DNA of 37,502 bases, taken from the NCBI GenBank assembly GCA_023426575.1, contig JAFAAL010000036.1, positions 1 to 37,502 of the forward strand. The letters are read 5' to 3'. The notes under the pieces are model-generated. The model had not been told where the DNA came from. It was given only the letters and a program-made list of their open reading frames with translations, and made no database searches. Source of the DNA: Bacillota bacterium (GTDB lineage Bacteria > Bacillota > Clostridia > Saccharofermentanales > DTU023). Positions 8,852-16,536 of this stretch are shown piece after piece. The position numbers were made by a program, and so were the translations under genes. Each line of letters starts with the position of its first letter. Within the stretch, counting starts at the first letter, position 1.

Positions 8852-10324
8852 CTATCCTATCGTCCCTTCTAATTCGAGGCTGATCAGGGCATTCATCTCA
8901 GCGGCATATTCCAGAGGCAGTTCCTTGGCAATCGGCTCGGCGAAGCCACGGACGACCATCGCCCGCGCCTCGGCCTCGGGGATGCCGCGGCTCATCAAGT
9001 AGAAGACGACATCGTCCGAGATGCGGCCGATCTTGGCCTCGTGGCCAAAGTCGACATCATCGCATTGAAGGTCTATGACGGGCAGGGTGTCCGAGCGGCT
9101 CTCAGAGTCGAGCATCAGCGATTCGCAGATGGCGGTCGACTTAGAGCCGTGGGCCTGGGGCAGGACCTTGATCTCTGAGCGATAGACGGCCGTGCCGCCC
9201 GACTTGGAGATCGACTTGGAATTGATATTAGATGAGGTATGAGGGGCGGCGTGGATGACCTTGACCCCCGTGTCGAGGAACTGATCCTTACCGGCAAAGG
9301 TGATGCCCGTAAACTCAGCACTCGCGCCCTCGCCCTTGAGGATACTCATCGGGTAGAGCATGGAGACCCGAGAGCCAAAGGAGCCAGAGACCCACTCAAT
9401 CTTGCCACGGGCGCCGACGATGGCGCGCTTGGTATTGAGGTTATACATATTGCGAGACCAGTTCTCAATCGTCGAGTAGCGAAGGCGCGCCCCATCGGCG
9501 ACAAAGAGCTCAACCGCTCCCGCATGGATGTTTAAGACATTGTATTTCGGCGCCGAGCAGCCCTCGATGAAGTGACAGTAGGAGTCCTCCTCGAGGATGA
9601 TCAGGGTGTGCTCAAACTGGCCCGCCCCCGGCGCATTGAGGCGGAAGTAGGACTGCAGCGGAATGTCGACCTCGACCCCGCGGGGCACATAGACGAAGGA
9701 GCCGCCGCTCCAGACGGCATAGTGCAGGGCCGCGTAGCGGTGATCTCCAGGCGGGATACACTTGCCGAAGTAATTTTGCACAATCTCGGGGTATTCTCTG
9801 ACGGCCGTGTCGAAGTCGGTGTAGACCACGCCCTTCTTCTTCATCATCTCGGTCAGATTGTGGTAGACAACCTCCGAGTCATACTGGGCGCCGACCCCCG
9901 AGAGCGAGGCCTCCCGCTCGGCCTCGGGAATGCCGAGCCGATCGAAGGTGTTGCGGATATCCGTCGGCAGATCCTGCCAGTCCGAGCTCATGTCCGCATC
10001 GGGGCTGATATAGGTCGTGATCTTATCGATGTCGACCAGCGAGAGATCAGGACCCCAGGGAGGATTCTCCGATTTCTGGAAGAGCTCCAGAGCCGCCAGA
10101 CGGCGCTCGATCATCCACTCGGGTTCCCCCTTAGTCGCCGCGATCTCGCGGACGATCGCCTGGTCGAGGCCGGTCTTGGAGCGCTTGCGATAGCGCAGCT
10201 CATCGCGGATATCATAGACTCCGCGATCGCCCTCTTCGACCTTTGTCTTGCGCCGCTCGCTAAGTTCTGTGTCGAGCGGCCGCTTGATCGTGTCGACCTC
10301 ACGCTTTCTAATAAACTCTGCCAT
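8852..10324 (-). CDS. sufB: SUF scaffold subunit SufB
   Basis: Core scaffold protein (490 residues) of the SufBCD Fe-S assembly complex. Family motifs are dense: GVVYTDFDTAVREYPE, HYAVWSGGSFVYVPRGVEVD, HFIEGCSAP, SFGSRVSMLYPMSILKGEGA and the C-terminal FGHEAKIGRISDDVVFYLMSRG with MVVRGFAEPI. The Cys that is catalytic in E. coli SufB aligns with a Ser in SRSDTLP, as is usual in Gram-positive SufB; another Cys is present in DLQCDD. Length and sequence are ordinary. It starts two bases after the sufC stop. Confidence 0.96.
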   Translation of the reverse strand: MAEFIRKREVDTIKRPLDTELSERRKTKVEEGDRGVYDIRDELRYRKRSKTGLDQAIVREIAATKGEPEWMIERRLAALELFQKSENPPWGPDLSLVDIDKITTYISPDADMSSDWQDLPTDIRNTFDRLGIPEAEREASLSGVGAQYDSEVVYHNLTEMMKKKGVVYTDFDTAVREYPEIVQNYFGKCIPPGDHRYAALHYAVWSGGSFVYVPRGVEVDIPLQSYFRLNAPGAGQFEHTLIILEEDSYCHFIEGCSAPKYNVLNIHAGAVELFVADGARLRYSTIENWSRNMYNLNTKRAIVGARGKIEWVSGSFGSRVSMLYPMSILKGEGASAEFTGITFAGKDQFLDTGVKVIHAAPHTSSNINSKSISKSGGTAVYRSEIKVLPQAHGSKSTAICESLMLDSESRSDTLPVIDLQCDDVDFGHEAKIGRISDDVVFYLMSRGIPEAEARAMVVRGFAEPIAKELPLEYAAEMNALISLELEGTIG

Positions 10325-10326
10325 GG

Positions 10327-11094
10327 CTAGGCCTCATATCTTTCTGGACTCTGGCCCATGGCCTCGCGCACCCAGCCAAAGCCCTCATCCTGCACCCGTT
10401 CGAAGACGTCGCGCCCCCCGCTGAGGGCGATCTTGCCGTCGAGGAGGACGTGGACCTTGTCGATCTCAATCTCGTTTAGAATCGCGCGGTGATGCGTGAT
10501 GATCAGGATGGAATTATTGCTGTTATGGAATTTCTTGATCCCCCGGGAGACGACCTGGACGGCGTCGACGTCGAGGCCGGAGTCGGTCTCGTCGAGGAGG
10601 GCCAATTTCGGCTGGAGGACATTGAGCTGGAGGATCTCGTCCTTCTTCTTCTCACCGCCAGAGAAGCCGACGTTGAGGTAGCGATTGGCATAGGACTCAT
10701 CCATGTCGAGTGCCGCCATCTCAGAGAGCAGCTCGCGGTGGAAGCCGAGCAGCGAGGGCTTCTCCCCCGTCAATTCCTCGCGCGCGGCGCGGAGGAAGTT
10801 CTCGACGGTGATGCCGGGCACGGCCTCGGGCTGCTGGAAGCTCATGAAGAGGCCGAGCTTGGCCCGCTTGTCGGTGGAGAGCTCGGTGATGTCCTCGCCC
10901 TCAAAATAAATTCGACCTGAAGTCACTGTAAAGGCGGGATTGTCCATAATCGCATGCAAGAGCGTCGACTTGCCCGCGCCATTGGGACCCATGAGGACGT
11001 GGATCTCCCCACGTCCAATCTCTAAATTGATATCTTCGAGGATTTGTTTATCTGAAACCTCAACCGCGAGGTTCTTAATCGTAAAAAAAGACAT
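10327..11094 (-). CDS. sufC: SUF ATPase SufC
   Basis: Cytoplasmic ABC-type ATPase (255 residues) that drives conformational change in SufB/SufD. Walker A is GPNGAGKST, the signature is FSGGEKKK (the family form), Walker B is LALLDETDSGLD, and the switch His is in ITHHRA. It is the first gene of the suf operon, with the ribosome site GGAGGG six bases before the ATG. The intergenic region upstream carries a 14-bp perfect palindrome that may be its operator. Confidence 0.96.
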   Translation of the reverse strand: MSFFTIKNLAVEVSDKQILEDINLEIGRGEIHVLMGPNGAGKSTLLHAIMDNPAFTVTSGRIYFEGEDITELSTDKRAKLGLFMSFQQPEAVPGITVENFLRAAREELTGEKPSLLGFHRELLSEMAALDMDESYANRYLNVGFSGGEKKKDEILQLNVLQPKLALLDETDSGLDVDAVQVVSRGIKKFHNSNNSILIITHHRAILNEIEIDKVHVLLDGKIALSGGRDVFERVQDEGFGWVREAMGQSPERYEA

Positions 11095-11174
11095 ACGACC
11101 CTCCTATAATTCACTCTCGTTCGCCGTCATTTTACTTGACGGCCGAAAAGGGAGAGCGACGACGGAGGGTCGTT

Positions 11175-11188
11175 GTAACAATTGTTAC
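11175..11188. promoter_or_regulatory. 14-bp perfect palindrome upstream of the suf operon
   Basis: The sequence GTAACAATTGTTAC is an exact palindrome 81 bases upstream of the sufC start, in the gap between the nqr and suf units. Its place suggests an operator for the suf operon. It does not match the Per-box or Fur consensus, and I do not recognise the cognate regulator. Confidence 0.45.
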
Positions 11189-11212
11189 TCTGTTTTGAAT
11201 GGAGCTCGCGAT

Positions 11213-11227
11213 CCCTCCATTGGAGGG
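11213..11227 (-). other. GC-rich hairpin after the nqr operon's last gene
   Basis: A perfect 7-1-7 inverted repeat (CCCTCCA T TGGAGGG) begins 16 bases past the stop codon of the last gene of the nqr unit. There is no clean U-run, so it is at best a weak terminator or an RNA-stabilising hairpin. Some read-through into suf cannot be excluded. Confidence 0.4.
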
Positions 11228-11243
11228 CGCAGAGCCTCCTCTT

Positions 11244-11723
11244 CTAGCGCTGCCCCGAGTCCTGCTCGCAGTGCTGGCTCAAGAAATTGTAGAGATCTCG
11301 TGGCTCGATGCGGCGGGGTGAGCCCTTGCCTTGGAAGAAGCAGTGGGCCTCGATCAGGTGGATGTTGAGATCTGTCCAGCTGATCTCCTCGGCACAGCCG
11401 ATCTTCTTCACAGTCGTAATCCGCTTGGCCGCCTTCTTGGCGTCTTGGAAAGGGCAGCCGAGCCAGCCACGCCACTCCTCGACAGTCACTTCGAGGCCGT
11501 CGTAGCTCACCGGGTCGCCGAGACCTGCCATGCCCGCTCGCGTGATCTTGCGCATGGCGCGAGCGAGGCTCTCACAGCTGACGCCGAGGCGCGAGAGCTC
11601 GGCCTGGTCCTCGGCAATGATCTCGCTGAGCTGCCGCGGGTCCTCACCGAGGAAGCCGTCGAGGGTATAGCGGCCCTCGCCAAAGGTCTTGTCCCTCTGT
11701 TTTTCTGCTGGATTCTCTTTCAT
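11244..11723 (-). CDS. Conserved-looking Cys/His-containing protein of unknown function, last gene of the nqr unit
   Basis: I do not recognise a named family with certainty. The 159-residue product is soluble, has no signal peptide or membrane segment, and carries five Cys (C50, C90, C110, C128, C152) and several His (H122, H127, H151). Motifs that look constrained are EVTVEEWRGWLGCPF, SWTDLNIHLIEAHCFF and the basic GKGSPRR, then EPRDLYNFL. The start at 11723 is preferred over the ATG two codons earlier because AGGAGGAG abuts that earlier ATG but lies six bases from this one. It begins 14 bases after nqrF on the same strand. The position suggests a role in Nqr assembly or as a redox partner, which is only inference. 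Confidence 0.7.
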   Translation of the reverse strand: MKENPAEKQRDKTFGEGRYTLDGFLGEDPRQLSEIIAEDQAELSRLGVSCESLARAMRKITRAGMAGLGDPVSYDGLEVTVEEWRGWLGCPFQDAKKAAKRITTVKKIGCAEEISWTDLNIHLIEAHCFFQGKGSPRRIEPRDLYNFLSQHCEQDSGQR

Positions 11724-11737
11724 GGGCATCTCCTCCT

Positions 11738-12841
11738 CTAGAATTTGTCGTAGAAAATGGCCTCGTCCTTGAAGCCGAGTTCGTGGAGGGCATTGACGCA
11801 GGCATTGAGCATACCGGGGCTGCCACAGAGATAGGCCTCCTTGCCGTCGGCATTCTCAACATAGCGCTGCATGACCTCAATGACGTTCCCCTTCTCCCCT
11901 GTCCAGCCATCGCCTTCCTCAGAGCGCGAGAGGGCGGGAATGAATTGGAAATTGGGATTCTTGGCCTCGAGTTCACGCATCTCCTCGACATAGAACATAT
12001 CGCGCGCGGTAGCCGCGCCGAAGAAATACTTGATTTTATACGGCAGCTGATGCTCGGCAATGTCGCGGAGCAGCGAGGCGATCGGCGCCATCCCCGAGCC
12101 GCCGGCGATCATGACGAGCTCCTCGATACCCTCGCCTCCACGGCGATAGAAATCGCCATAGGGACCTGAGAGCCGGACCGTGTCGCCCTCTTGGAGCGCC
12201 GTGTGGACATAGCCCGTGGCGATGCCGTCGGGCACGAGGCGGATCATCAGCTCGACAATGCCGTCCTCCGAGGGTGCCGAGGCGATGGAATAGGCGCGGA
12301 AGACCTCCTCCTTGACCTTGCCATAGGGCTTCGTGTAGAACTGGACGAATTGTCCCGCCTTGAACTTGATCTTCTCACCCTCGGGCAGAACGAGGCGCAA
12401 GAGCTTGATGTCGTGAGTGAGATCCGTGATCTTCTCGACCTTGCAGAGGTACTCCTTGATGTTGAAGAGTTCGGCAGGCACGTAGATCTTGAGATCGTTC
12501 TTGACCTTGATCTGGCAGGAGAGGCGATAGTTCTCACTCTTCTCCTTGGCCGTCAGATAGGGCTCCTCGGTCGGGAGCAGCGGACCTGCACCCGCAGCGA
12601 TCCGCACCTTACAGAGGCCGCAAGTCGCCTTGCCGCCACAGGCCGAGGGGATGAAGATCTTCTCACTGGCGAGCGTGGCGAGGAGCGTGCCGCCCCCCTC
12701 AACGGCCAGTTCTTTCTCCCCGTCGTTGATGTCGATCTTGCAGATTCCGTAATTATTGAGGACCTTCTCCGCCAGCGAGATGATGATGGCCAGAGCGGTC
12801 GAGATCAGGGCAATGCCGAGTGTCGCTTGTAAAATAGACAT
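11738..12841 (-). CDS. nqrF: Na+-translocating NADH:quinone oxidoreductase subunit F
   Basis: NADH-oxidising subunit, 367 residues. An N-terminal membrane helix (residues 3-24) is followed by a 2Fe-2S ferredoxin domain with C68, C74, C77 and C109, the same spacing as C70/C76/C79/C111 of Vibrio NqrF. A ferredoxin-reductase module comes next: FAD motif RAYSIASAP, then SGPYGDFY, NAD motif GGSGMAPIASLL, YLCGSPGM, and the end FYDKF. It is shorter than typical NqrF (about 407 residues): the NQR-specific stretch between the AGxFVQ strand and RAYS is missing. It begins nine bases after nqrE. In known complexes it passes electrons from NADH through FAD and 2Fe-2S to NqrD/E. Confidence 0.92.
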   Translation of the reverse strand: MSILQATLGIALISTALAIIISLAEKVLNNYGICKIDINDGEKELAVEGGGTLLATLASEKIFIPSACGGKATCGLCKVRIAAGAGPLLPTEEPYLTAKEKSENYRLSCQIKVKNDLKIYVPAELFNIKEYLCKVEKITDLTHDIKLLRLVLPEGEKIKFKAGQFVQFYTKPYGKVKEEVFRAYSIASAPSEDGIVELMIRLVPDGIATGYVHTALQEGDTVRLSGPYGDFYRRGGEGIEELVMIAGGSGMAPIASLLRDIAEHQLPYKIKYFFGAATARDMFYVEEMRELEAKNPNFQFIPALSRSEEGDGWTGEKGNVIEVMQRYVENADGKEAYLCGSPGMLNACVNALHELGFKDEAIFYDKF

Positions 12842-12850
12842 AGAGACCTC

Positions 12851-13444
12851 CTACTGCACCTGGAAAATGCCCGAGAAGCCGATAAAGGCCATCGCCATAA
12901 TCCCCGTGATGATAAAGGTCAGTGCCGGGCCCTGCAGACCTGGTGGCAACTTGGCCGAGGCCAATTTCTCCCGGATGGCCGCGAGCATGACGATGGCGAG
13001 CCACCAGCCGAGACCGCTGCCGAGGCCGAAGAGCACGGCCTGGAGGAAATTATAGTTGCGGATGACGATAAAGAGCGTCGCACCGAGAATCGCGCAGTTG
13101 ACCGTGATCAGGGGCAGGAAGATACCGAGCTTGGCATGGAGGTCTGGCGCATAGCGATCGAGGAAGAGCTCCAGGATCTGGACCAGGGCCGCAATGACCA
13201 TGATGAAGACGATATTGCGCAGATAGTCGATCTCAAGCGGCAAGATGACAAAGTGATAGATCAGCCAGTTGACGGCCGAAGTGATCGCCATGACGAGCGT
13301 GACCGCCTTGCCGAGGCCATTGGCCGTCTTAAACTCCCCTGAGACAGAGATAAAGGAACACATGCCCAGGAAGTTGGCGAAGATCATATTGCTGGTCAGG
13401 ATCGAGGCAAAGAAGACGATCCAGGGACTAATCGGTGAATACAT
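12851..13444 (-). CDS. nqrE: Na+-translocating NADH:quinone oxidoreductase subunit E
   Basis: Six-helix membrane protein, 197 residues, paired with NqrD as two inverted halves of the electron and sodium path. C29 (FLGMCSF) and C117 (ITVNCAI) match the Fe-ligating cysteines of the family. The run LGIFLPLITVNCA, the GLGSGLGWWLAIV segment and the C-terminal REK...PPGLQGPALTFI are NqrE rather than RnfA features. The start overlaps the nqrD stop by one base (TAATG), so translation is coupled. Confidence 0.95.
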   Translation of the reverse strand: MYSPISPWIVFFASILTSNMIFANFLGMCSFISVSGEFKTANGLGKAVTLVMAITSAVNWLIYHFVILPLEIDYLRNIVFIMVIAALVQILELFLDRYAPDLHAKLGIFLPLITVNCAILGATLFIVIRNYNFLQAVLFGLGSGLGWWLAIVMLAAIREKLASAKLPPGLQGPALTFIITGIMAMAFIGFSGIFQVQ

Positions 13445-14067
13445 TATTTCCCTCCCTCCGCCTTGGCCTCACGCTTGATCTTTCTCGCGCTGAGGAACCA
13501 GATGAAGCTGCCGATGATAAAGAAGGCGGCCGGCGGCATGATCATAATCGTCCATGTTTCAAAAGCCTCCGGCATGACCCTGAGATGGAAGATTGTGCCG
13601 AAGCCGAGGAGCTCGCGGATCAGGGCGACCGCCAGGAGGACCAGAGTATAGCCGAACCCCGAGAAGAGCCCGTCAAAGAAGGATGGAATCGGGGGATTCT
13701 TCTGGGCATAGGCCTCGGCGCGGCCCATGACGATACAGTTCGTGATGATCAGGCCGACATAGGGGCCGAGCGACTTGGAGATATCGGGGAGATAGGCGCG
13801 CAGGACCAGGTCGACCAGGATGACGTAGGCCGCGATGACCAGGGTCTGGACGAGCATGCGGACCCGCTGCGGAATGAGATTTCGCATGAGCGAGAGAGTC
13901 AAGGTCGAGAGCGCCGTGGCAAAGGTGACGCCGAGCCCCATGACGAGCGAGTTGCTCATCAGGTTGGTGACGGCCAGCGCTGAGCAGATGCCGAGGATCT
14001 GGCGGAGGACCTGATTCTCGTCAAAGAGCGAGCGCTTGGCAATTGCGGGAATTGTTTCTCTAGCCAT
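13444..14067 (-). CDS. nqrD: Na+-translocating NADH:quinone oxidoreductase subunit D
   Basis: Six-helix membrane subunit, 207 residues. C28 (LGICSALAVT) and C111 (LIITNCIVMGRAEAY) are the conserved metal-ligand cysteines. RNLIPQRVRMLVQ, VDLVLRAYLPDISKSLG and FFIIGSFIW match NqrD rather than RnfE. It overlaps the stop of nqrC by one base (TAATG) and likewise overlaps nqrE, so the three are translationally coupled. Confidence 0.95.
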   Translation of the reverse strand: MARETIPAIAKRSLFDENQVLRQILGICSALAVTNLMSNSLVMGLGVTFATALSTLTLSLMRNLIPQRVRMLVQTLVIAAYVILVDLVLRAYLPDISKSLGPYVGLIITNCIVMGRAEAYAQKNPPIPSFFDGLFSGFGYTLVLLAVALIRELLGFGTIFHLRVMPEAFETWTIMIMPPAAFFIIGSFIWFLSARKIKREAKAEGGK

Positions 14068-14669
14068 TACTTGACCTCCTCATACTTGGGTAATTCTTCA
14101 TTTAAGATGCGATTGACGATGCGCATGACGGCTGAAGACGTCTGCGTCGCGCCCGTCACCGCGTCGATCTCGTGATCGCCGTTCTGGCCGTAGTGGAGCT
14201 CCTCGCCAGCGAGCTTGATCACGCCGCGGAACTGCTCCTTGAACCAGGACTCGTCAATCCGGCCGCCGAGGCCCGGGGTCTCACTGTGCGAGGTGAAGAC
14301 GATGCCGCGGATCTGGGCCTCGCCCGTCTCTGGCGTCGCGGTTTCGACGGCGAGCCAGCCGTAGATCGTGCCCCAGAGACCCGAGCCCTCAAAGGGCAGG
14401 GCGATCGCCTGAATCTCACCATTCTCGACCTCTTGGTAATACTTGATCTCGCCGTGCTCTGCCGCTCGGACGCGCTGCTGAAAGAGCAGGCTTCTCTCTT
14501 CAGGCTTGCTGTCGATGCCGAAGACGTAGAGAATGTCGGCCTCTTCTGCCGCCTGGGCGTTGGCCTGAAACTTGGGCTGCAAGAAGGCGTCGGCCGAGGC
14601 CAGGAGCAGCGTAAAGAATGCGCTGACGACGAAGATAAAGATGACGGTGTAAAGATATGACTTCTTCAT
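14067..14669 (-). CDS. nqrC: Na+-translocating NADH:quinone oxidoreductase subunit C (covalent FMN)
   Basis: Membrane-anchored flavoprotein, 200 residues. It has one N-terminal helix (residues 7-24) and an extracellular FMN-binding domain. The flavinylation motif is DAVTGATQTSS, with T175 the expected FMN-phosphothreonine; GLGGRIDESWF is another family motif. Vibrio NqrC is longer (about 257 residues), so this is a compact form. Attachment of FMN needs an ApbE flavin transferase, which is not in the window. It starts three bases after the nqrB stop. Confidence 0.93.
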   Translation of the reverse strand: MKKSYLYTVIFIFVVSAFFTLLLASADAFLQPKFQANAQAAEEADILYVFGIDSKPEERSLLFQQRVRAAEHGEIKYYQEVENGEIQAIALPFEGSGLWGTIYGWLAVETATPETGEAQIRGIVFTSHSETPGLGGRIDESWFKEQFRGVIKLAGEELHYGQNGDHEIDAVTGATQTSSAVMRIVNRILNEELPKYEEVK

Positions 14670-14672
14670 CGC

Positions 14673-15710
14673 TTAGTCCTCCTTCTGGGCAGGAGCTGCG
14701 GGAGCAGCGGGACTTGCGGGCGTCGCAGCGGCTGCAGCGGGGGCTTTTGCCACTTGGGCCTTGGCCTTCTGCTTGGCCTGGAGCTGACTGAGCTGACGCT
14801 CGATCAGGGGGGTCAGTGCGTTGACGATGAGGACGGCAAACATGACACCCTCGGCAAAGAGGGAGAAGGTTCTAATGACCATGGCAAAGATGCCGATCAG
14901 AGCACCGCAGACCCACTTGGCCCAGTTGTTCTTCGGGGCCGAGACGGGGTCGGTCGCCATAAAGACGGCGGCAAAGAGCAGGCCACCGTTCATGAGATAG
15001 ACGTAGAACGGTTCGCTGATGACGCCTGCGACTTGGAAGACGCCCTCCGCCACAGCCGCCCCGGCCATCGTCGCCAGCATGATCTGCCAGGAGGCCGTCT
15101 TCGTGTAGATGAGGAAGAAGGCGCCGAGGAGGATCAGGAGGCGGGCGGTCTCACCGATGGAGCCCGCATGCATGCCGAAGAGGAGCGACTTGAGGTCGAG
15201 AGCTGCCGCCTCGCCGCTCTTCATGGCAATCAGGGGCGTCGCCTGGGAAATCATGTCGGCCGTCGCCTGATACTTGGCGAAGCCGCCCGGTAATTCGAGA
15301 AAAGGCTGCGTCCAGGCGAGGGCCAGATGATAGGGGAAGGCAATGTAGACGAAGGCGCGGCCGACCAGGGCGGGGTTGAAGATATTGCGCCCGAAGCCGC
15401 CAAAGACCGACTTGCCGAAGATGATGCCGAAGACGATGCCGATGACGACGATGTAGAGAGGCGTCGCGGGCGGCAGCGTCAGGACAAAGAGGACGGCAGA
15501 GACCAGGCAGGCCTCGGTGACCTTGGTCTTCTCTTTTTGGACGAGGCGCATGACGCCATATTCTGCTAGGACGGCGGCGAGAATACTGACCGCCAGCATG
15601 ACGATGACGCGCCAGCCGTAGAAGTAGACGGCCATCAGGATGATGGGCAAGAGTGCGTAGAGCACATTTGTCATCATCTTCTGATGCATAAAGTACTTTT
15701 TCACATCCAT
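14673..15710 (-). CDS. nqrB: Na+-translocating NADH:quinone oxidoreductase subunit B (covalent FMN)
   Basis: Polytopic membrane subunit, 345 residues, about ten helices. FGGFGRNIFNPALVGRAF and FMATDPVSAPKN are NqrB/RnfD signatures. The FMN-attachment segment is SQATPL with T158 the expected flavinylated residue; Gln replaces the usual Gly of SGAT. The C-terminal tail is a long Lys/Ala/Pro-rich extension. Classification as NqrB rather than RnfD rests on the neighbours, which are clearly NqrD, E and F. It is the first gene of the unit, with AGGTG five bases before the ATG. The usual preceding nqrA is missing: a rhodanese gene ends only 79 bases upstream. Confidence 0.92.
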   Translation of the reverse strand: MDVKKYFMHQKMMTNVLYALLPIILMAVYFYGWRVIVMLAVSILAAVLAEYGVMRLVQKEKTKVTEACLVSAVLFVLTLPPATPLYIVVIGIVFGIIFGKSVFGGFGRNIFNPALVGRAFVYIAFPYHLALAWTQPFLELPGGFAKYQATADMISQATPLIAMKSGEAAALDLKSLLFGMHAGSIGETARLLILLGAFFLIYTKTASWQIMLATMAGAAVAEGVFQVAGVISEPFYVYLMNGGLLFAAVFMATDPVSAPKNNWAKWVCGALIGIFAMVIRTFSLFAEGVMFAVLIVNALTPLIERQLSQLQAKQKAKAQVAKAPAAAAATPASPAAPAAPAQKED

Positions 15711-15761
15711 GAAAACACCTGCTTCTTGAACCCAGGCGCTCGCTGGGTTCTCTCCTTATTG

Positions 15762-15778
15762 TGTTAGCGCTTATTATA
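15762..15778 (-). promoter_or_regulatory. Candidate nqr promoter -10 overlapped by a cre-like site
   Basis: On the minus strand TATAAT (15778-15773) lies 63 bases before nqrB. The sequence TGTTAGCGCTTATT (15762-15775), read on the plus strand, fits 12 of 14 positions of the CcpA cre consensus TGWAARCGYTWNCW and overlaps the -10, a position expected to repress. No good -35 is visible. A stable hairpin (8-bp stem, 15728-15750) lies in the presumed leader RNA. Confidence 0.35.
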
Positions 15779-15789
15779 TTAAATTTGAA

Positions 15790-16524
15790 TCAATCTGTCG
15801 TCACATCCCCGTGATAATCGAGGATGCCGCCGAGGTTGAAGACGGGGAGGTAGCCCTCTTCTGCCAAAATCTCGGCAGCCGTGCCCGAGCGGGCGCCCGA
15901 GCGACAGTAGAGGAAGAGAGGCTGCTTGGGGTCCAGTTCCCCCCGCTCTCCCGCCTCGATCTCCTGGAGCGAGAGATTGATGGCTCCCGGCACATGACCC
16001 GAGGCAAATTCAGAACTGGTCCTGACATCATAAAGCTGCGCCTCTGCCGCTAGAGACTTGTAGACGATGAAGTCAGACCAGCTCATCTCAAGTGCTGGCA
16101 AATCCGCCGCATCGGCCGCGAGGAGGCGACCCGAAAACTGGGGTGGAATGCTGCGCGTCATGATGCCATTCGTCGTCGCGCGATAGCTCTTGCCGAGCTC
16201 AAAGTCGAGGGGCACCTCGGCCTCTTCCGAGACAAAGATGGCGAGGCCCGTATAGCCCATCGCGTTCTCTGCATGAGGCAGGATGTAGACGAGGTAGGCC
16301 TCTTCTCGAGACTCCTTGATGCGGCTCAGGAAGGTCAGGTGGCTGACATTGCTCTCGGCCCCGCTGGGCTCCTCTTCCACCTCGACGTCCGAGGCTCCCT
16401 CCTCTGCGCTTGGCTCCTCTGAGAGCGTGGGGCTCGTCCCCGTCTCTTGACAGCCAATGAGGCAGAATGTCGCCAGTATGAGAAGGGTCAGCCCCAGCGG
16501 GATCATCATCTTGGACATGGACAT
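15790..16524 (-). CDS. Rhodanese-domain lipoprotein
   Basis: Secreted, membrane-anchored protein of 244 residues. It has a hydrophobic signal peptide ending in the lipobox LIGC, an acidic Glu/Ser-rich linker (about residues 30-60), a middle domain I do not recognise (about 60-150), and a C-terminal rhodanese domain (about 155-240). The rhodanese active-site loop is YCRSGARSG with the catalytic Cys, preceded by YDVRTSSEFASGHVPGAINL. It may handle persulfide or thiosulfate sulfur outside the cell. The first ATG is used because AGGAG lies nine bases upstream, overlapping the stop of the nitroreductase gene, with which it is cotranscribed. Confidence 0.88.
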   Translation of the reverse strand: MSMSKMMIPLGLTLLILATFCLIGCQETGTSPTLSEEPSAEEGASDVEVEEEPSGAESNVSHLTFLSRIKESREEAYLVYILPHAENAMGYTGLAIFVSEEAEVPLDFELGKSYRATTNGIMTRSIPPQFSGRLLAADAADLPALEMSWSDFIVYKSLAAEAQLYDVRTSSEFASGHVPGAINLSLQEIEAGERGELDPKQPLFLYCRSGARSGTAAEILAEEGYLPVFNLGGILDYHGDVTTD

Positions 16525-16536
16525 TTGCAGAAACTC

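Noticed and set aside
11213..11227. Strong terminator between the nqr and suf units
   Set aside because: The hairpin is good but lacks a U-run on the minus strand, so it is listed only as a hairpin.
14673..15710. Reading the cluster as an RNF complex (rnfD-G-E-A)
   Set aside because: The D and E subunits carry NqrD/NqrE-specific segments, and the last subunit is an NqrF-type NADH reductase, with no RnfB or RnfC.
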